Shown here piece after piece: positions 46,165 to 56,731 of a DNA stretch of 64,000 bases. The notes under the pieces are model-generated. The model saw only the letters and a list, made by a program, of their open reading frames with translations, had not been told where the DNA came from and made no database searches. Location: positions 142,200,541-142,264,540 of the forward strand of contig CM077012.1 of assembly GCA_039090855.1 (NCBI GenBank), given 5' to 3'. Source of the DNA: Macrothele yani. Its lineage: Eukaryota; Arthropoda; Arachnida; Araneae; Macrothelidae. Position 1 is the first letter of the stretch, and each line of letters starts with the position of its first letter. Made by a program: the position numbers and the translations under genes.

Positions 46165-47528
46165 GGACATCATTGCGCCGATAACGGCTTTTCCGACATG
46201 TTACGCAATATCACCTTGCCGTTCTTCACCCGATATCCGTCCGATATTGGCTTTACCGATGTTCCAATATCTGAATTTCAATGGCGCTTACTTAGAAACA
46301 CCACCAATTAAACGTTTTTGCATTTGTGCAAAAAGAACTATAAATGTATTCGCAAAATGCGATCGCGGTTTAAACAGTGATTTTAACAAAAAAGGACAAA
46401 ATTCAGGACTTTTATGAAATACACTGAAATCCGCAATTCTTCCAACCTGTCCGTAATCAGGCAGCCGAAACCGTAATAATTACGGAAAATCCATAATGGT
46501 TGGCACCTCTGGGATAGTATCGCGCCGATTGGCTGCATCTGGTTTGCTGTTCAGCAGTCCGTTGAGAAGGCTACCCTTAACAACGAGCCATCGTCGTAGA
46601 GCTGCGTGGGGTGCTGAATGGGACAATGTGGTGTTCAGCAACTAATTGCAGTTCTGTCTCACCAAAGATTATCATCACGAGAGAGTCTGGATGCGACATG
46701 GCCAACGGATGGATTCCTCTGCCACTGTGAAGCACCACACAGCATGGCAATGTGGAATCGTGGTGTGGGGTGTTGTTAGCGCCAACAGCCGCTCACTGCT
46801 GGTATGCGTTATGGGAACATTGACAGCACGCTGCTATGTTGACGAGGCCGTCGAAACGCTGCAGCCCGTGGCACTACCGTATCCCAAACGACATATTTTA
46901 CAGGATAACGCCCGGCCGCATATCGTTCGGAACAGCCCGAATGCTTTACACTGTGTGCAGATGCTTCCGTGGCCAGCACGATCACCCAACCTCTTGCCCA
47001 TCAAGCATCTGTGGGACATGATTGAACGTTGGTTGAGTACCCTCCCACCCACGCAAAATGAAGATTAACTGTGGACTCAGATCAACACTGCATGGGGTCC
47101 ACGATACCCCAGGACTCTATTCGGACTCTCATTGCCACATCGGATCCAACGATGTATCACCCAAAACGGGGGCCACACTCCTTATTGATCATCCAGTATA
47201 TTCAGCCACTGGAGCCCAAGTCTGTATGCAACAAATCATTTGTTCAGGACCTACTTTGCTATCTGTGTGTGCAGTTTGGTCTGTTTTCGAGCATTCGTTC
47301 ATGGTGTGACATTTTCTGTCAGACAGTGTGTGTCTATTGTGCTTCCAGTTTTCAGTTTAAAGCCATCTAAAAAATCTTCACATTATTTGAAGGAGTTGCT
47401 GGTATAATTTATTTCATAAAAAAATAGCAATACAAAGTAATCAACTGACAGAAAATTAAAAAAAAAAAAACTACTTTGTAGTGGAAAATGCCAAAAACAA
47501 CAAAATACTTTCTCTTAAACACACTTAC

Positions 47529-47575
47529 CTGGATACTGCATGGTCTGGCATATGAGGTGGCATCTTTTTCAGCTT
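47529..47575 (-). CDS. LONP2: LONP2 microexon: end of the N-terminal helical region
   Basis: This 47-nt exon encodes KLKKMPPHMPDHAVS plus two bases of the next codon. The LKKMPxxMP motif is characteristic of the Lon segment immediately before the NYxEL...LPW motif. The acceptor is ATGTTTACAG and the donor is a consensus AG|GTAAGT. The exon starts in phase 0 and ends in phase 2, and joins in frame to the exon at 29941-30015, with nothing missing between them relative to the family as I recall it. It lies about 200 bp to the right of the Tc1 element ending near 47332. The upstream exon, expected to encode the preceding N-terminal helices, was looked for to the right and not found, so it is probably beyond 64 kb or too diverged to see. 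Confidence 0.9.
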
Positions 47576-48894
47576 CTGTAAACATATTTTAAACATCAGT
47601 GCCAATGAATATTTTTGAAAAAACATTTGGAAATAACCCATTTTTTAAACCTACAATGCTTAGTAAATTATAAATGTTTGAAATCAAATTACTTATGGTC
47701 CATTAAAAGTCAGCTATTTTTTTTTTATAATTTCGAAGTACAGGTACCCCTCATTATATGAAGCCTAAGTTATTCTTTTTGCCATAATGAGATTAAAAAA
47801 AAACAAATAAAAAATTTATAATTGCACAACAGGTGGTCTGGAGCAAGTACTCATTTTATATGGATATAACACAATTGTGGGTGGGCTTGTTTCACTGCTC
47901 ATGTCAAATGTGCAACACAAATCATCCTACTTTTTCCAGTTAAGCTCCATCTTGAATAGCAGACTTACTGTTGGAGGATAAATATGCCCTTTAGACTATT
48001 CCTCCTGGATACTACACCTGGATCCCCTCCCCCACCATGACATGTTACATTAATTACTGGAACCACTGTAATTTCAATTTTGAAAAGTTATGTCTAAGGG
48101 ACAGTTATTCAGATGTGTGTAGAGGGCGGGGGGAGTAAGGATACCAATGGTCAACTTTCTGAGAAAATTTTTTGCAATAATTTTAGTATCAACAATGCAA
48201 CTGAGACTACTTCAGAAATGCATTGGTAGAAGTTTCACAGTCTTGCACATAGGGAGCTTGGAAAAAAGTTTTGGTCTAATGCCACAGACTCATGACTTTG
48301 ATCCTAAAGACAAGCTTTCCAATTCAAGGCATGATATCATTGACATTGTGTGGACAATTGGATTTGAAAATAGATAAGGCCATTGTAGAAGAGTTGCTTC
48401 AATCCCACACAGGGGAACTCATGAATAAAGATCTTAAACAACAACAAAAAAGACTTCAACGAAGATGATGATCCCTTTGTTGTTGAAGCTGTTGAACACC
48501 TTTCAACATAGCAAATGTTGGAATTTTTTTTTAAGCACACTGCCAATGTGCTAAAAAATTCTAACATTTGCATGTGAAAAATCAACATTTTCATGTATTT
48601 TTAACCATCACCTGAGGATGTGCCAGATGCTAGCATGAAAGATCTTGTGTTTTTATTCAGTAGTTTTATCAAATTCAAGTTTTAATCATCCACTTTGGTT
48701 TGCAGTTGTGTTTACATCATGTGAAGACCATTTCCTGATATATAGTGATACTTGCATGACTATTCACAATTCAAGCACTGACAATGCCACAAGTACCATT
48801 GCTGAGGATGATCCTCACAGGGAGAAAAGTGCTAGAGTTGCTAGAGAGATTGAGTTCTTTGGCTTTTTACAAAAAAAACTATAGGGAGAGGGAA
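47576..48894. other. LONP2 intron, no confident features
   Basis: The sequence CAGGTACCCCTCATTATATG at 47742 looks like one end of a Tigger-type element, but no partner was found. No upstream LONP2 exon is recognised here. Confidence 0.4.
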
Positions 48895-48896
48895 AA

Positions 48897-48990
48897 TGCT
48901 GCCTGATAACCAGCCGAGTGATGCGTAGGGTCAATGCACTCTGCTGGTTATAGAGTTCTGGGGCTCGATCCCAGCGGTGACAAATCACTA
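48897..48990 (+). mobile_element. tRNA-like SINE head
   Basis: CAGCCGAGTGATGCGTAGGG resembles an A box region and GGGGCTCGATCCCAGC a B box, spaced about 45 bp apart as in a tRNA. The cloverleaf ends are not paired well, so this is more likely a SINE head than a functional tRNA gene. No second copy was seen. Confidence 0.4.
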
Positions 48991-50071
48991 TTTTTCAGTT
49001 GCTATGCGTTGTTTATAAAATAACTTTGACAGAGAGATATCTATTTAGGTAAGGGACATTTCTGAAGAATGGAAGAGCTGAAAGTTTTCAATGAAAATTA
49101 ATTAAGAATTAGCTACGCAATGACAGACATTTTTTTAGTTATGCAGTATTGTTCATCTGGTACAGGAAATTGGCTTGGTTCCTGATAACCAACAGGTCAA
49201 TCATAGTGCCAATTTATGGGGGAGGGGGCTACAGTAACTCTTACAGTATCTTCTTAATCATGTGTGTTTTGCAAAGTTTACACAAACATACAAGGTAAGA
49301 AACTTAAGGAGATGGAAAATAAGCTGAATGAAGGATAGTGCAATTTTTGGAATTGTAAAGGATGTCAGGGTAATACAAGATAGGTGCTTAAACAGTAACA
49401 GACTAACTATTTGGGTGTATAATAGATAAGGCAAGAAGCCTGGCTAAGGAATTTGTACAATTGGCAAAGCACGAAAAGTCTCAGCTGCACAACACTACTT
49501 TTACTAAAGCAAAAGTTGGTTAAAGAACAAAGCTGGCTATATATCATTCAATATTTACCCATTTGTCTTTTATGGCAGTGAGCTAGGTGTAAAAGTAAAG
49601 GTCTCTCTGGGAGATTACAAGTGACATGAAAGTAGCAAGAGAAATACTTAAGAAAAATAAATAATTCAGAGGTGTAATGGGATTGGTAATGCAGATATTA
49701 CAGCTGAATTTGGTATTTCCTTTGCAGAAGACAAAACCAGTGAAAATATACTTAGTTTGGACATGTGTGTTGTATGGCAAATGAGAAATTGCTGTGACAA
49801 GATGTTGCCTACAGTAGCTGCCACAAACTTGGAAGACCTAGAAAGAAGAGTTGATGGCAGAAAATGGGCCACTAATGATAAAGGCAGCACTTTGCCATAA
49901 GTAGAAAATCTTGCAATAGACTGAAAGTTGCATAAAGCTTGCAGGCAGCTTTTTTCCCTCAATTTTAATTTCTGTTCTCATAGTTTGCGTTTATGTGTGC
50001 TGTTTTATGTCTCACAAACCTAAATTTACATTATGGAAAATATAGATGCAAATTAAAGTTTCTTCTCAAAA
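48991..50071. other. LONP2 intron, no features seen
   Basis: About 1.1 kb of AT-rich sequence. A minus-strand open frame around 49666-49962 has no family resemblance. Confidence 0.45.
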
Positions 50072-50073
50072 TA

Positions 50074-51477
50074 CACTGGCGGAAAGTGAAAAAAGAACAC
50101 CAAGAAGGAATTGGCAGACGATCATGAAATTTACATATGTTAATGGGGTCGAGTTTACGTAGGTGGGATATTAATTTCGGGAGCAACCGGTGAGCGCTTA
50201 CGCCACAGCATGGCATAATATGCAAATTATCGGTGGTATTTAAGGAGTACAGCGAAGTGAATGTAATCAGTTGTCTGCGTACGGACACGTGCAAAGACCC
50301 TGAAGAAGCTGCAATGCCTGGACATGGAAGACGTGTACGATTTCAGCAGTTATTGGACTTTGAGCGAGGTCGTCTAGTCAGACTCCGCGAGGCCGGATGG
50401 TCGTATCATCATATTGCGGAGCGAATTGGACGGGAAGTATTGGTGGTGGTACGATGGTGGCGTAGATGGTCCGAGGAACATTCCCACACGAGAAGACATA
50501 GAACCGGGAGTCATAGACTGACTGATGAGCGGACCGATCGACGCATAAGAAGAGCGGCGTTGTCAAACAGAACATCCACTGCGACGCCAATCCGAGCTGC
50601 CGTTGCACCTGAGGTGACTGTGCGAACAATCCGCAACCGTCTACTGGATGCAGGACTACGTGCACTTGTGCCTCTGGCATGTGTACCTCTGACTCCAGCC
50701 CACTGTCAGGAACGGCTGCAGTGGTGTCGCCAACGTCTGCACTGGAAAACGCAATGGCGATCTGTCGTGTTCAGCAATGAAAGCAGATTCTGCTTGGGAG
50801 CCTCCGATGGCCGTATGGGTGTTCGCAGACACACAGGGGAGAGTCTCCACCCTTCTTGCATCCGCCAGCGACACACAGGGCCTACACCTGGTCTCCTGGT
50901 GTGGGGAGCGATCAGCTATCACTCCCGTACACAACTAGTGTTTGTACCGGGTACGTTAAACAGCACCTCCTACATCAACATAATTCAGGCCGTTGTTGTG
51001 CCATTTGTAAGGTCGGTCCATCGTGGTGTTTTCCAGCAAGATAACGCACGCCCACACACGGCACGTGCACAGGTTGTGAGACAACTTCCATGGCCTGCAC
51101 GTTCACTGGATTTGTTCCCCATTGAGCACGTGTGGGATTTTATGGGAAGACTTATCCGGTCTACACGGCCAGTCACGACCATCCCCGATTTACACGTCCA
51201 GGTTGAGGATGCTTGGAACTCAATACCCCAAACTTGCATCCAACATCTGTAAGACAGACTCCATGCCAGAATTGCACAGTGTGACGCAGTTCATGGCGGT
51301 TCAACCTCGTACTAACCATGTTACATGGAAATGTTATTTTTCAGTTTACCAGCAAATACAGCTATATTTTGCCATAATGTTTTGACCACGTTATCCTCTG
51401 TATTCAGTTATGCTGTATAAATTTTGTTGGTATCAGACGTCTCCTTCTTGGTGTTCTTTTTTCACTTTCCGCCAGTG
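50074..51477 (+). mobile_element. Tc1-type transposon, family Tc1-F, complete ends
   Basis: A 1404-bp element with perfect 36-bp terminal inverted repeats starting CACTGGCGGAAAGTGAAAAA, at 50074-50109 and 51442-51477. It is flanked by TA at 50072-50073 and 51478-51479. A single long transposase frame fills the middle. Its right flank is the terminus of a PLE-B element, so it inserted at that terminus. Perfect ends indicate a relatively recent insertion. Confidence 0.95.
50314..51315 (+). pseudogene. Tc1 transposase (family Tc1-F), long frame with active-site and length defects
   Basis: The likely start is ATG 50314 (MPGHGRRVRFQQLLDFERGR). The open frame runs to a stop at 51250-51252. Without that stop it would continue 20 codons to 51315, ending HGGSTSY, the usual family C-terminus. 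The paired helix-turn-helix (LREAGWSYHHIAERIG, TVRTIRNRLLDAG) and GSHRLT linker are intact. The first catalytic aspartate is changed to N in VFSNESRF (codon 50776-50778). The second (FQQDNARPH, 51040-51042) and the glutamate (PIEHVWD, 51124-51126) remain, but are separated by 27 residues instead of 34, as if 21 bases had been deleted after ARAQVVRQ. It is probably catalytically dead. Confidence 0.92.
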
Positions 51478-51479
51478 TA

Positions 51480-52220
51480 GTATAACTATACTAGTAATTC
51501 GAATTTCTTGGTGTATATTAGAAAATCAGTTTCCAAGCTTTTGCACATCAACCAGATGGCTTTTTCAAGGAAGGTAGACAGCAAACTGGATAATAGAACT
51601 CAACAATTTGAATGCGGTGACTTGACATTAAATGAACAGATGCAAATGCAATTATTCAATTAAAGACACTAGGTATTTTTGTTTTGCATGTGGCATCCTT
51701 GGGGGGGAATAAAAGGCATTCAGTATTTGAAGAACTGTTTCCAAATTCGTGGTACCTCTAGCGAGACGCTGTCATTGCAGGCCTCCTTGTTGGTAATGAT
51801 CTCCAAAGTTTCCCCGAATTGCAGTGGATTTACGAGTACAGTAGGAAGCTAATTTGTCCAGGTCATCCCACATAAGATCAGGTGGACTTGAACTGGACTT
51901 CTCTGGATAGGGCAGTGGTTAATTTGCCGTTCTGTATGTCCCTCTTATGCTAGTTAACTCTAATTTGAAAAGAACATTTCATCCCAATGTAATATCGCTT
52001 GTAGCTATCCTGATATTGTAGAGGTATAGCATAAATGCCTGCTTTGCTGGAAAGAGGGGGCTTGTCAGTGTTTTGCTTAAGCTTAGCACATAAAAATGTC
52101 GGAGATCTTCCTGAGCACGTTCTTGGGTTTATAGGAAGCATTTGGTACGTAAGGAATAGAACCCAGATAGTGTAGCCCCGGCATAGAAATACTGGCATGA
52201 CTTCGTTTCTGACAAGCCCA
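51480..52220 (-). mobile_element. Penelope-like element 3' end (family PLE-B, copy 1)
   Basis: Reading on the minus strand, a GIY-YIG endonuclease fragment (52198-51950) is followed by a broken C-terminal region and a non-coding end with CCATCTGGTTGATGTGCAAA, AGCTTGGAAAC and the terminus ACTAGTATAGTTATACTA. The same order is found on the plus strand at 62398-62992. The RT part is missing. Confidence 0.78.
51950..52198 (-). pseudogene. GIY-YIG endonuclease fragment of a Penelope-like element
   Basis: The frame encodes CAKLKQNTDKPPLSSKAGIY with AIPLQYQDSYKRYYIGM, the GIY and YIG motifs, and FQIRV, then stops. Beyond it the equivalent of the copy at 62400, YKHKRDLKERQINHSPIQRN, is not continuous. 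The fragment is 5'-truncated and lacks the RT. Confidence 0.75.
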
Positions 52221-52318
52221 GGGCTACCAGCCTATCACACCCAAGAAAATAGTTGCTTTAGTAGCCACTAATGGTAAAAATAGTAGCCTAAATAGTAGCC
52301 ACTAATGGTAAAAATTGC

Positions 52319-52319
52319 C

Positions 52320-52347
<28 letters not shown>
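52319..52347. repeat. (TA)n microsatellite
   Basis: About 14 TA units, located between PLE-B copy 1 and the PLE composite at 52445. Confidence 0.9.
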
Positions 52348-52350
<3 letters not shown>

Positions 52351-52444
52351 CAAATAAAACAAAAAAAATAAGAAATTAGGCAAAAAAGGCTAATACCATG
52401 AGAAGCGCCAAAGGCAGCTAAAACTCATGTAGTAGCATATATAG

Positions 52445-54445
52445 AATGGAAACATTACAGAACAAAAATACAAAATTTTAAAAAAGGAACTTCAAAACAA
52501 GTGAAAACAAAAAACAGGTTGCAGTCATCAGGAGAGCATCAACCTGTGGGAGCGGCCTTTCTAGTACCAACAAACGACAAGGCGAGCCAAAAATTGTCGG
52601 TTGGTCATGCTCCCTAGGCCACCAGACCAAATTCCAGAACAAGCACAAGACCCACTTTACTATTATAACAGTTGTGTAAACTAGTAATGAAACAGAAGGA
52701 AACAGGTTCCTTATGAAACTTTGGGATAGCATAAATAAAAGGAAAGTTTAAGTTGGACACATTAAGCTTAATCCTTTTATGCAGAGCGATTATGTTTTTA
52801 ACAATGTCTTTATGGTTTTGGGAAACCAGAGTGTTAACTTTGCCTTCTTTTGTAAACAGTTCTATCAGGATCTCCTAATACAGGAGATGAACACCATGGA
52901 TACTTACAAGTCCGGTTTCTCAAAACCATAAAGACATTGTTTAAAAAATAATCGCTCTGCATAAAAGGATTAAGCTTAATGTGTCCAACTTAAACTTTCC
53001 TTTTATTTATGCTATCCCAAAGTTTCATAAGGAACCTGTTTCCTTCCATTTCATTACTAGTGGACGCAACTGTTATAATAATAAAGCGGGTGGGTTGCTT
53101 CACAGATACTTGTCCGTGGCGCTTTGCAAGCTATGTTCGATTTGGATTATTGGGAGCAATGACAGCCTTGGAGGCACTTGGCTCGGTGACCGTCACATCT
53201 ATGGATACTTACAATTTTAAAAACCTCTTCACTTCAATTTCGTTGAAGGGTTTGTGGCAGGTGGCCTTAAACATACATACGAAGTTTGAGCCCGGGACTA
53301 CAGAACAGTATTGGCATTTCCTACTGGATTTCTGCGTCAATAGCAACTTTGTTACCGTGGGCGATGGGCTATACCTCCAAACTCGTGGTATACCGATGGG
53401 CAGTCGCTTTTCTAGCAGTTCGGCTAATCTCCATCTACATTTCTTTGAGGATAGATTTGTTGCCAATCATCCTTTATCTGGAATTGCTTTAAGATATGTT
53501 GAAGACTTCATTTTCATTAACATTCTGGACTTTTTGCGTTGCGCCACTGACTTGTATCCTGACGACCTTACCCTAGAAAAAAACTAACAGGTCTACTTGT
53601 GTGTTTGTTACCTCAATTTAGAGGTACAGGTGGACGAGGAGGGAAGAAGTGTAGTGAACTTATTTGATAAAAGAAACTCCTTTGAGTTTGATATCATTCA
53701 CTACACTCACTGGTCCTCCAACATTTCTAAAATTATACATCACAATCTACTCATCTCTCAGTTTCATAGAATAGCCAAAATTTGCTCTACACAGTTCTTG
53801 CTTGTAAAAATCTGAAAGCTCTTCTTTCTAAACTGCAATCTAACAATTTTCCTAAAAATTTCTTAAGACACCATTTTAAACATTTAATTTTGAACTTTAA
53901 TTCGGTTTCCAAGAGTTTCAAATTGCACATTGACATGCTTTATTAACCTAGGACCTAACAATTTTAAGTATATAGGCAACATAAAGTGCTATTTGGTGGG
54001 TCCCTAATAGCTGAAGATCTTATTTACATACAGTTTTGCATCTTGTCAATTCACACATTTTTTGGCTTACCAGGTAGTTGATTAACCGTGACCACCTTTT
54101 ATATCAGTGTATTTATTTGGGTTCTTGTGGGTGTTCTGTTCAGTTTCGTTGGTTGTCTTGTCATGGTGGTTTTATTCTGTCGGTAAGCTTTTAATTATTT
54201 TTTTTTTCATTTTTTTGTTTTGTAGCTGTATAAATTTGATTCTTGGATTCTTGCGCTTGTTCTGGAATTTGATCTGGTTGGCCTAGGAATATGACCAACC
54301 GACAATTTTTGGCTCGCCTTGTTTGTTGGTACTAGAAAGGCCACTCCCACAGGTTGATGCTCTCCTGATGACGACAACCTGTTTTCACCTGTTTTGAAGT
54401 TCCTTATTTTTAAATTTTGTATTTTTGTTCTGTAATGTTTCCATT
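52445..54445 (+). mobile_element. Penelope-like element composite with inverted ends (family PLE-B-like)
   Basis: The left end AATGGAAACATTACAG at 52445 and the right end CTGTAATGTTTCCATT at about 54445 are inverted copies of the element 3' end. That 3' end carries TTGGCTCGCCTTG, ACCTGTGGGAG and an ACAGGTTG...CAACCTGT hairpin around CTGATGA. Inside, a second inverted pair, about 52655-52842 on the minus strand and 52915-53095 on the plus strand, holds the start of the RT coding region. The layout is a minus-strand piece head to head with a plus-strand RT-bearing copy. A similar arrangement is seen at 21.9-26.3 kb. The left piece has an internal deletion. Confidence 0.8.
52981..53970 (+). pseudogene. 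Penelope-like reverse transcriptase, broken
   Basis: Frames 52981-53220, 53009-53587 and 53597-53815 encode IYAIPKFHKEPVSFHFITSG, SMDTYNFKNLFTSISLKGLW (motif A, TYDFKNLFTSI-like with the D present in MDTYNF), LQTRGIPMGSRFSSSSANLH (motif B) and ALRYVEDFIFIN. In motif C the usual (Y/R)xDD is changed to YVED, so a catalytic aspartate is replaced by glutamate. Downstream, VNLFDKRNSFEFDIIHYTHW and NLLISQFHRIAKICSTQF match the thumb region. The endonuclease was not seen after it. Stops at about 53587 and 53815 confirm decay. Confidence 0.8.
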
Positions 54446-55279
54446 TCCCCCCCCCCCCCCCACACACACACACTACAAAAAAGAAAAATGCATCTTAAGT
54501 TTCAATATAATGCTACTCAAGACACTCAGAACTACAAAGGTTATGGAAATTACACCCTCCTCTCCAAATTATTCAATTATATATCAAAAACTACCCTGAT
54601 ACAAACTTTGGAATTGCAAACACTTCCTTCATCATTGTTTTGGAGGTCAGATGTTCTCATCTGTATCAAGCCAGTACGGAAAGCTTTCTTCTGCGTTTGC
54701 GTTTGGTAAAAAAATATAAGACAAATTTTGCAAATGGGCTTCATACACCGTGTTGAAAAAATTGTTGTGTATTTCTTCTTTCAAAGACCATAGTTGTGGT
54801 CATTCAGTGTTATGATGATCACTTTTTTTGTTCTGTACACATAATAATCATAGTTATCTGATATGAAGTATTCAAGAATCTCATTCGAATAGATGAACAT
54901 TTGGAAATGTTTCAAACTTGTCTTTTGTACAGCTATGACAATAAATATCAACACAGTGAATGAGTTTAGTATGGAACAAAAACACAAAGCCTAGAACTAA
55001 AAAATGAAAACTTGCAGTTTATTATCATCAGGAGTGGAATGGGTATAGTGTAAGCTCCCTTTTCAATAATGGAAACTAACTCATAAGTAATAATAATGGT
55101 GCTTAACATTATTTTGAGTTATGTTGTAAAAGAGTACATTTTATTTTGACTCCCATATTTGAAAGGTAAAAGTGAAAAACCTGTCTGAAACATCATTTCA
55201 TTAGGGCATGGACAACTGTCTTATGATTCAAGCTCAAGTCTGTGTAGGTCAGGTATAATTGATATGAAGCATTACACTG
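54446..55279. other. LONP2 intron, no features seen
   Basis: It begins with a C run and CACACACACACA (54449-54473). Nothing else was recognised. Confidence 0.5.
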
Positions 55280-55287
55280 ATATAAAC

Positions 55288-56015
55288 CAGTGTTGAGACA
55301 GGTCGAGCCCGAAAGCCTGAAGTGGAGCCTGGGCCGGGCTCTGGCTGTACAATACTTAATACGGTTCGGGCTAAGAAACAGAGAAATATAATTTATTTTT
55401 AAATGTAATTTTTGTATGTTTTAGCATACGGGACATTTCTTACTCTATTTAATAAACAGAATTCTTTGGCAGCTGGGTCTTGGTGGGGTTGTGGGTACTC
55501 AGGAAGGCTATTTATTCTGGGCATGGGTATAGAAAAATACCATAGGCAACGTATTAGTGGGTTTCGGCAGAGAAGGAGTAGCTTCTTCAAGAACTATAGA
55601 TACTACACAGTAGATAGTACACAAGGAAATTTTGCCCTGAACCTCGACGCTGCAGCTCCCTGCTTATTCTATTGAGAAAAGCATGTAGTTTTCAGCGTCT
55701 CCCGATCTTTGCGGATGCCCGGCCACCTGAAACATTTCAGGAAGAATCTAATGGCAAAAACAAAATCGTGCAACTATTCTATAGAAACAGATAGAGGTCC
55801 CTTCACTCCTCAGTTGAGAAAGACATCTGTTAATTGCAAGGGTAAGAGTGGAAGTCTGGAAAAGGATTTTTTTTTTTTTCGTTAATGCCCAAACAAGTTA
55901 ATCATAGTTTTCGAGCTCGTTCGGGCTCTATCATCTTCCAATATAAAATTTGGGCTCGGGTGGGCTCAGACTGACATACTTCAGGATCTTAAAATCGAGC
56001 CCGAACTCAGCTCTG
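55288..56015. mobile_element. hAT-type non-autonomous element (MITE-like)
   Basis: The left end reads CAGTGTTGAGACAGG and the right end, complemented, CAGAGCTGAGTTCGG. Subterminal repeats of CGAGCCCGAA and CGGGCTC occur at both ends. ATATAAAC (55280-55287) and ATATACAC (56016-56023) flank the 728-bp element, an 8-bp duplication with one mismatch, as expected for hAT. No transposase is present. The small open frame at 55412-55675 has no family resemblance. Confidence 0.75.
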
Positions 56016-56023
56016 ATATACAC

Positions 56024-56553
56024 CTGCCTTGATAATGTTAGTCATTCTTAACAGTGTCTTTGATGCTTTTGAGACAAATATAAAGAAATTACTTTATCCT
56101 GTAAAATTATTCCAACTCATAATTACAGAAATAAGAAAACAAAAAAAAACCTTTAATTTCTTCTAATTTGGGTTACTTTTATAACAGACAGTTAAAAATC
56201 CCTAGATGTTAACCATGATCGATTTTCAAAGCTCTAACAACAGTAAAACTAAGATTATCCTTACACTCACTGATGAAAATAATAAAACCAAAGCTCAAAT
56301 TTTTTGAAATGATTATAACTCTTCTGGAAATTGTCATGGGACATCAAAAACTTTTATATGATGCCATTACCCCCAATATGTATAAACAAACTTTATCATT
56401 TAGCAGTTTTGGGGGGAGGGGGGTCCTCTTTCATGTTTACATTATTCTTATACCATGGTAGCAATTTGGAGGAGTTATATGCAGTAAATTATTTCAAAAA
56501 ATGGAGTGTGAATTTATACCAAGGCCATCAGTGCATATAAGGGTAGGCTTAAC

Positions 56554-56584
<31 letters not shown>

Positions 56585-56731
56585 TCCTCATTGACCTTAG
56601 ATTTATTCCTTTTTTGAGGTTTTCTGCGTCAATGCATTAATTAGGAACAATTTTCTTTTATGAACTACCCTATTCATTTTTTAATGCTTCAAGTTCATGT
56701 CTTTCCTTTTATTGGAGTTTCTGTGCTCCAT
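56024..56731. other. LONP2 intron with a poly(A) tract
   Basis: No gene seen. About 31 A residues lie at 56551-56581. A G-rich patch, GGGGGGAGGGGGG, lies near 56410. Confidence 0.5.

Larger units (their letters stand above)
43989..46511. mobile_element. Non-autonomous DNA element nested in Tc1-E
   Basis: Inverted termini CAGAGGTGCCAACC (43989-44002) and its complement (46498-46511) bound a 2523-bp insertion. GGATAG is present on both sides (43983-43988, 46512-46517) as a 6-bp target duplication. Inside, a block of about 150 bp is duplicated: GAGGTGCCTATCGGTAATCG (44163) and GAGGTGCCAACCTTCTGCTG (44328) each lead into ATGAGAAATTAA-type sequence. No transposase was seen. The CAGAGGTG terminus resembles hAT ends, but the duplication of 6 bp does not fit the usual 8. 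Confidence 0.75.
43640..47066 (+). pseudogene. Tc1 transposase pseudogene (family Tc1-E), in two parts
   Basis: The first part (43667-43985) encodes TEEFTRGVIVGLRTEGWSLR, RIAEEMQRDATTVGRIWRQW, then a stop and RRLKSEHTDRRAIADPQATT. The second part (46513-47066) resumes with pieces ending in HHERVWMRHGQRM, GIVVWGVVSANSRSLLV, HILQDNARPHIVRNS (second aspartate) and ARSPNLLPIKHLWDMIERWL. The third catalytic residue is changed from E to K in LPIKHLW. The first catalytic aspartate region (near 46600-46650) reads CGVQQLIAVLSHQRLSS and is out of frame. Nonsense codons, frameshifts, the active-site change and the insertion all inactivate it. Confidence 0.82.
43436..47332 (+). mobile_element. Tc1-type transposon, family Tc1-E, split by nested insertions
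   Basis: The left terminus CACAGCCCGACAGAGAAAAT and the region ATGTCACACCATGAACGAAT, complement of the right side near 47290-47332, form imperfect inverted repeats. The left is preceded by TA. The transposase is interrupted between 43988 and 46512 by a 2.5 kb element that itself contains a 1.6 kb element. Without these, the Tc1 would be about 1.37 kb, a normal size. It ends about 200 bp left of the LONP2 microexon. Confidence 0.8.

Noticed and set aside
47742..47900. Tigger-type terminus CAGGTACCCCTCATTATATG
   Set aside because: No inverted partner or transposase was found, so it is not listed as an element.
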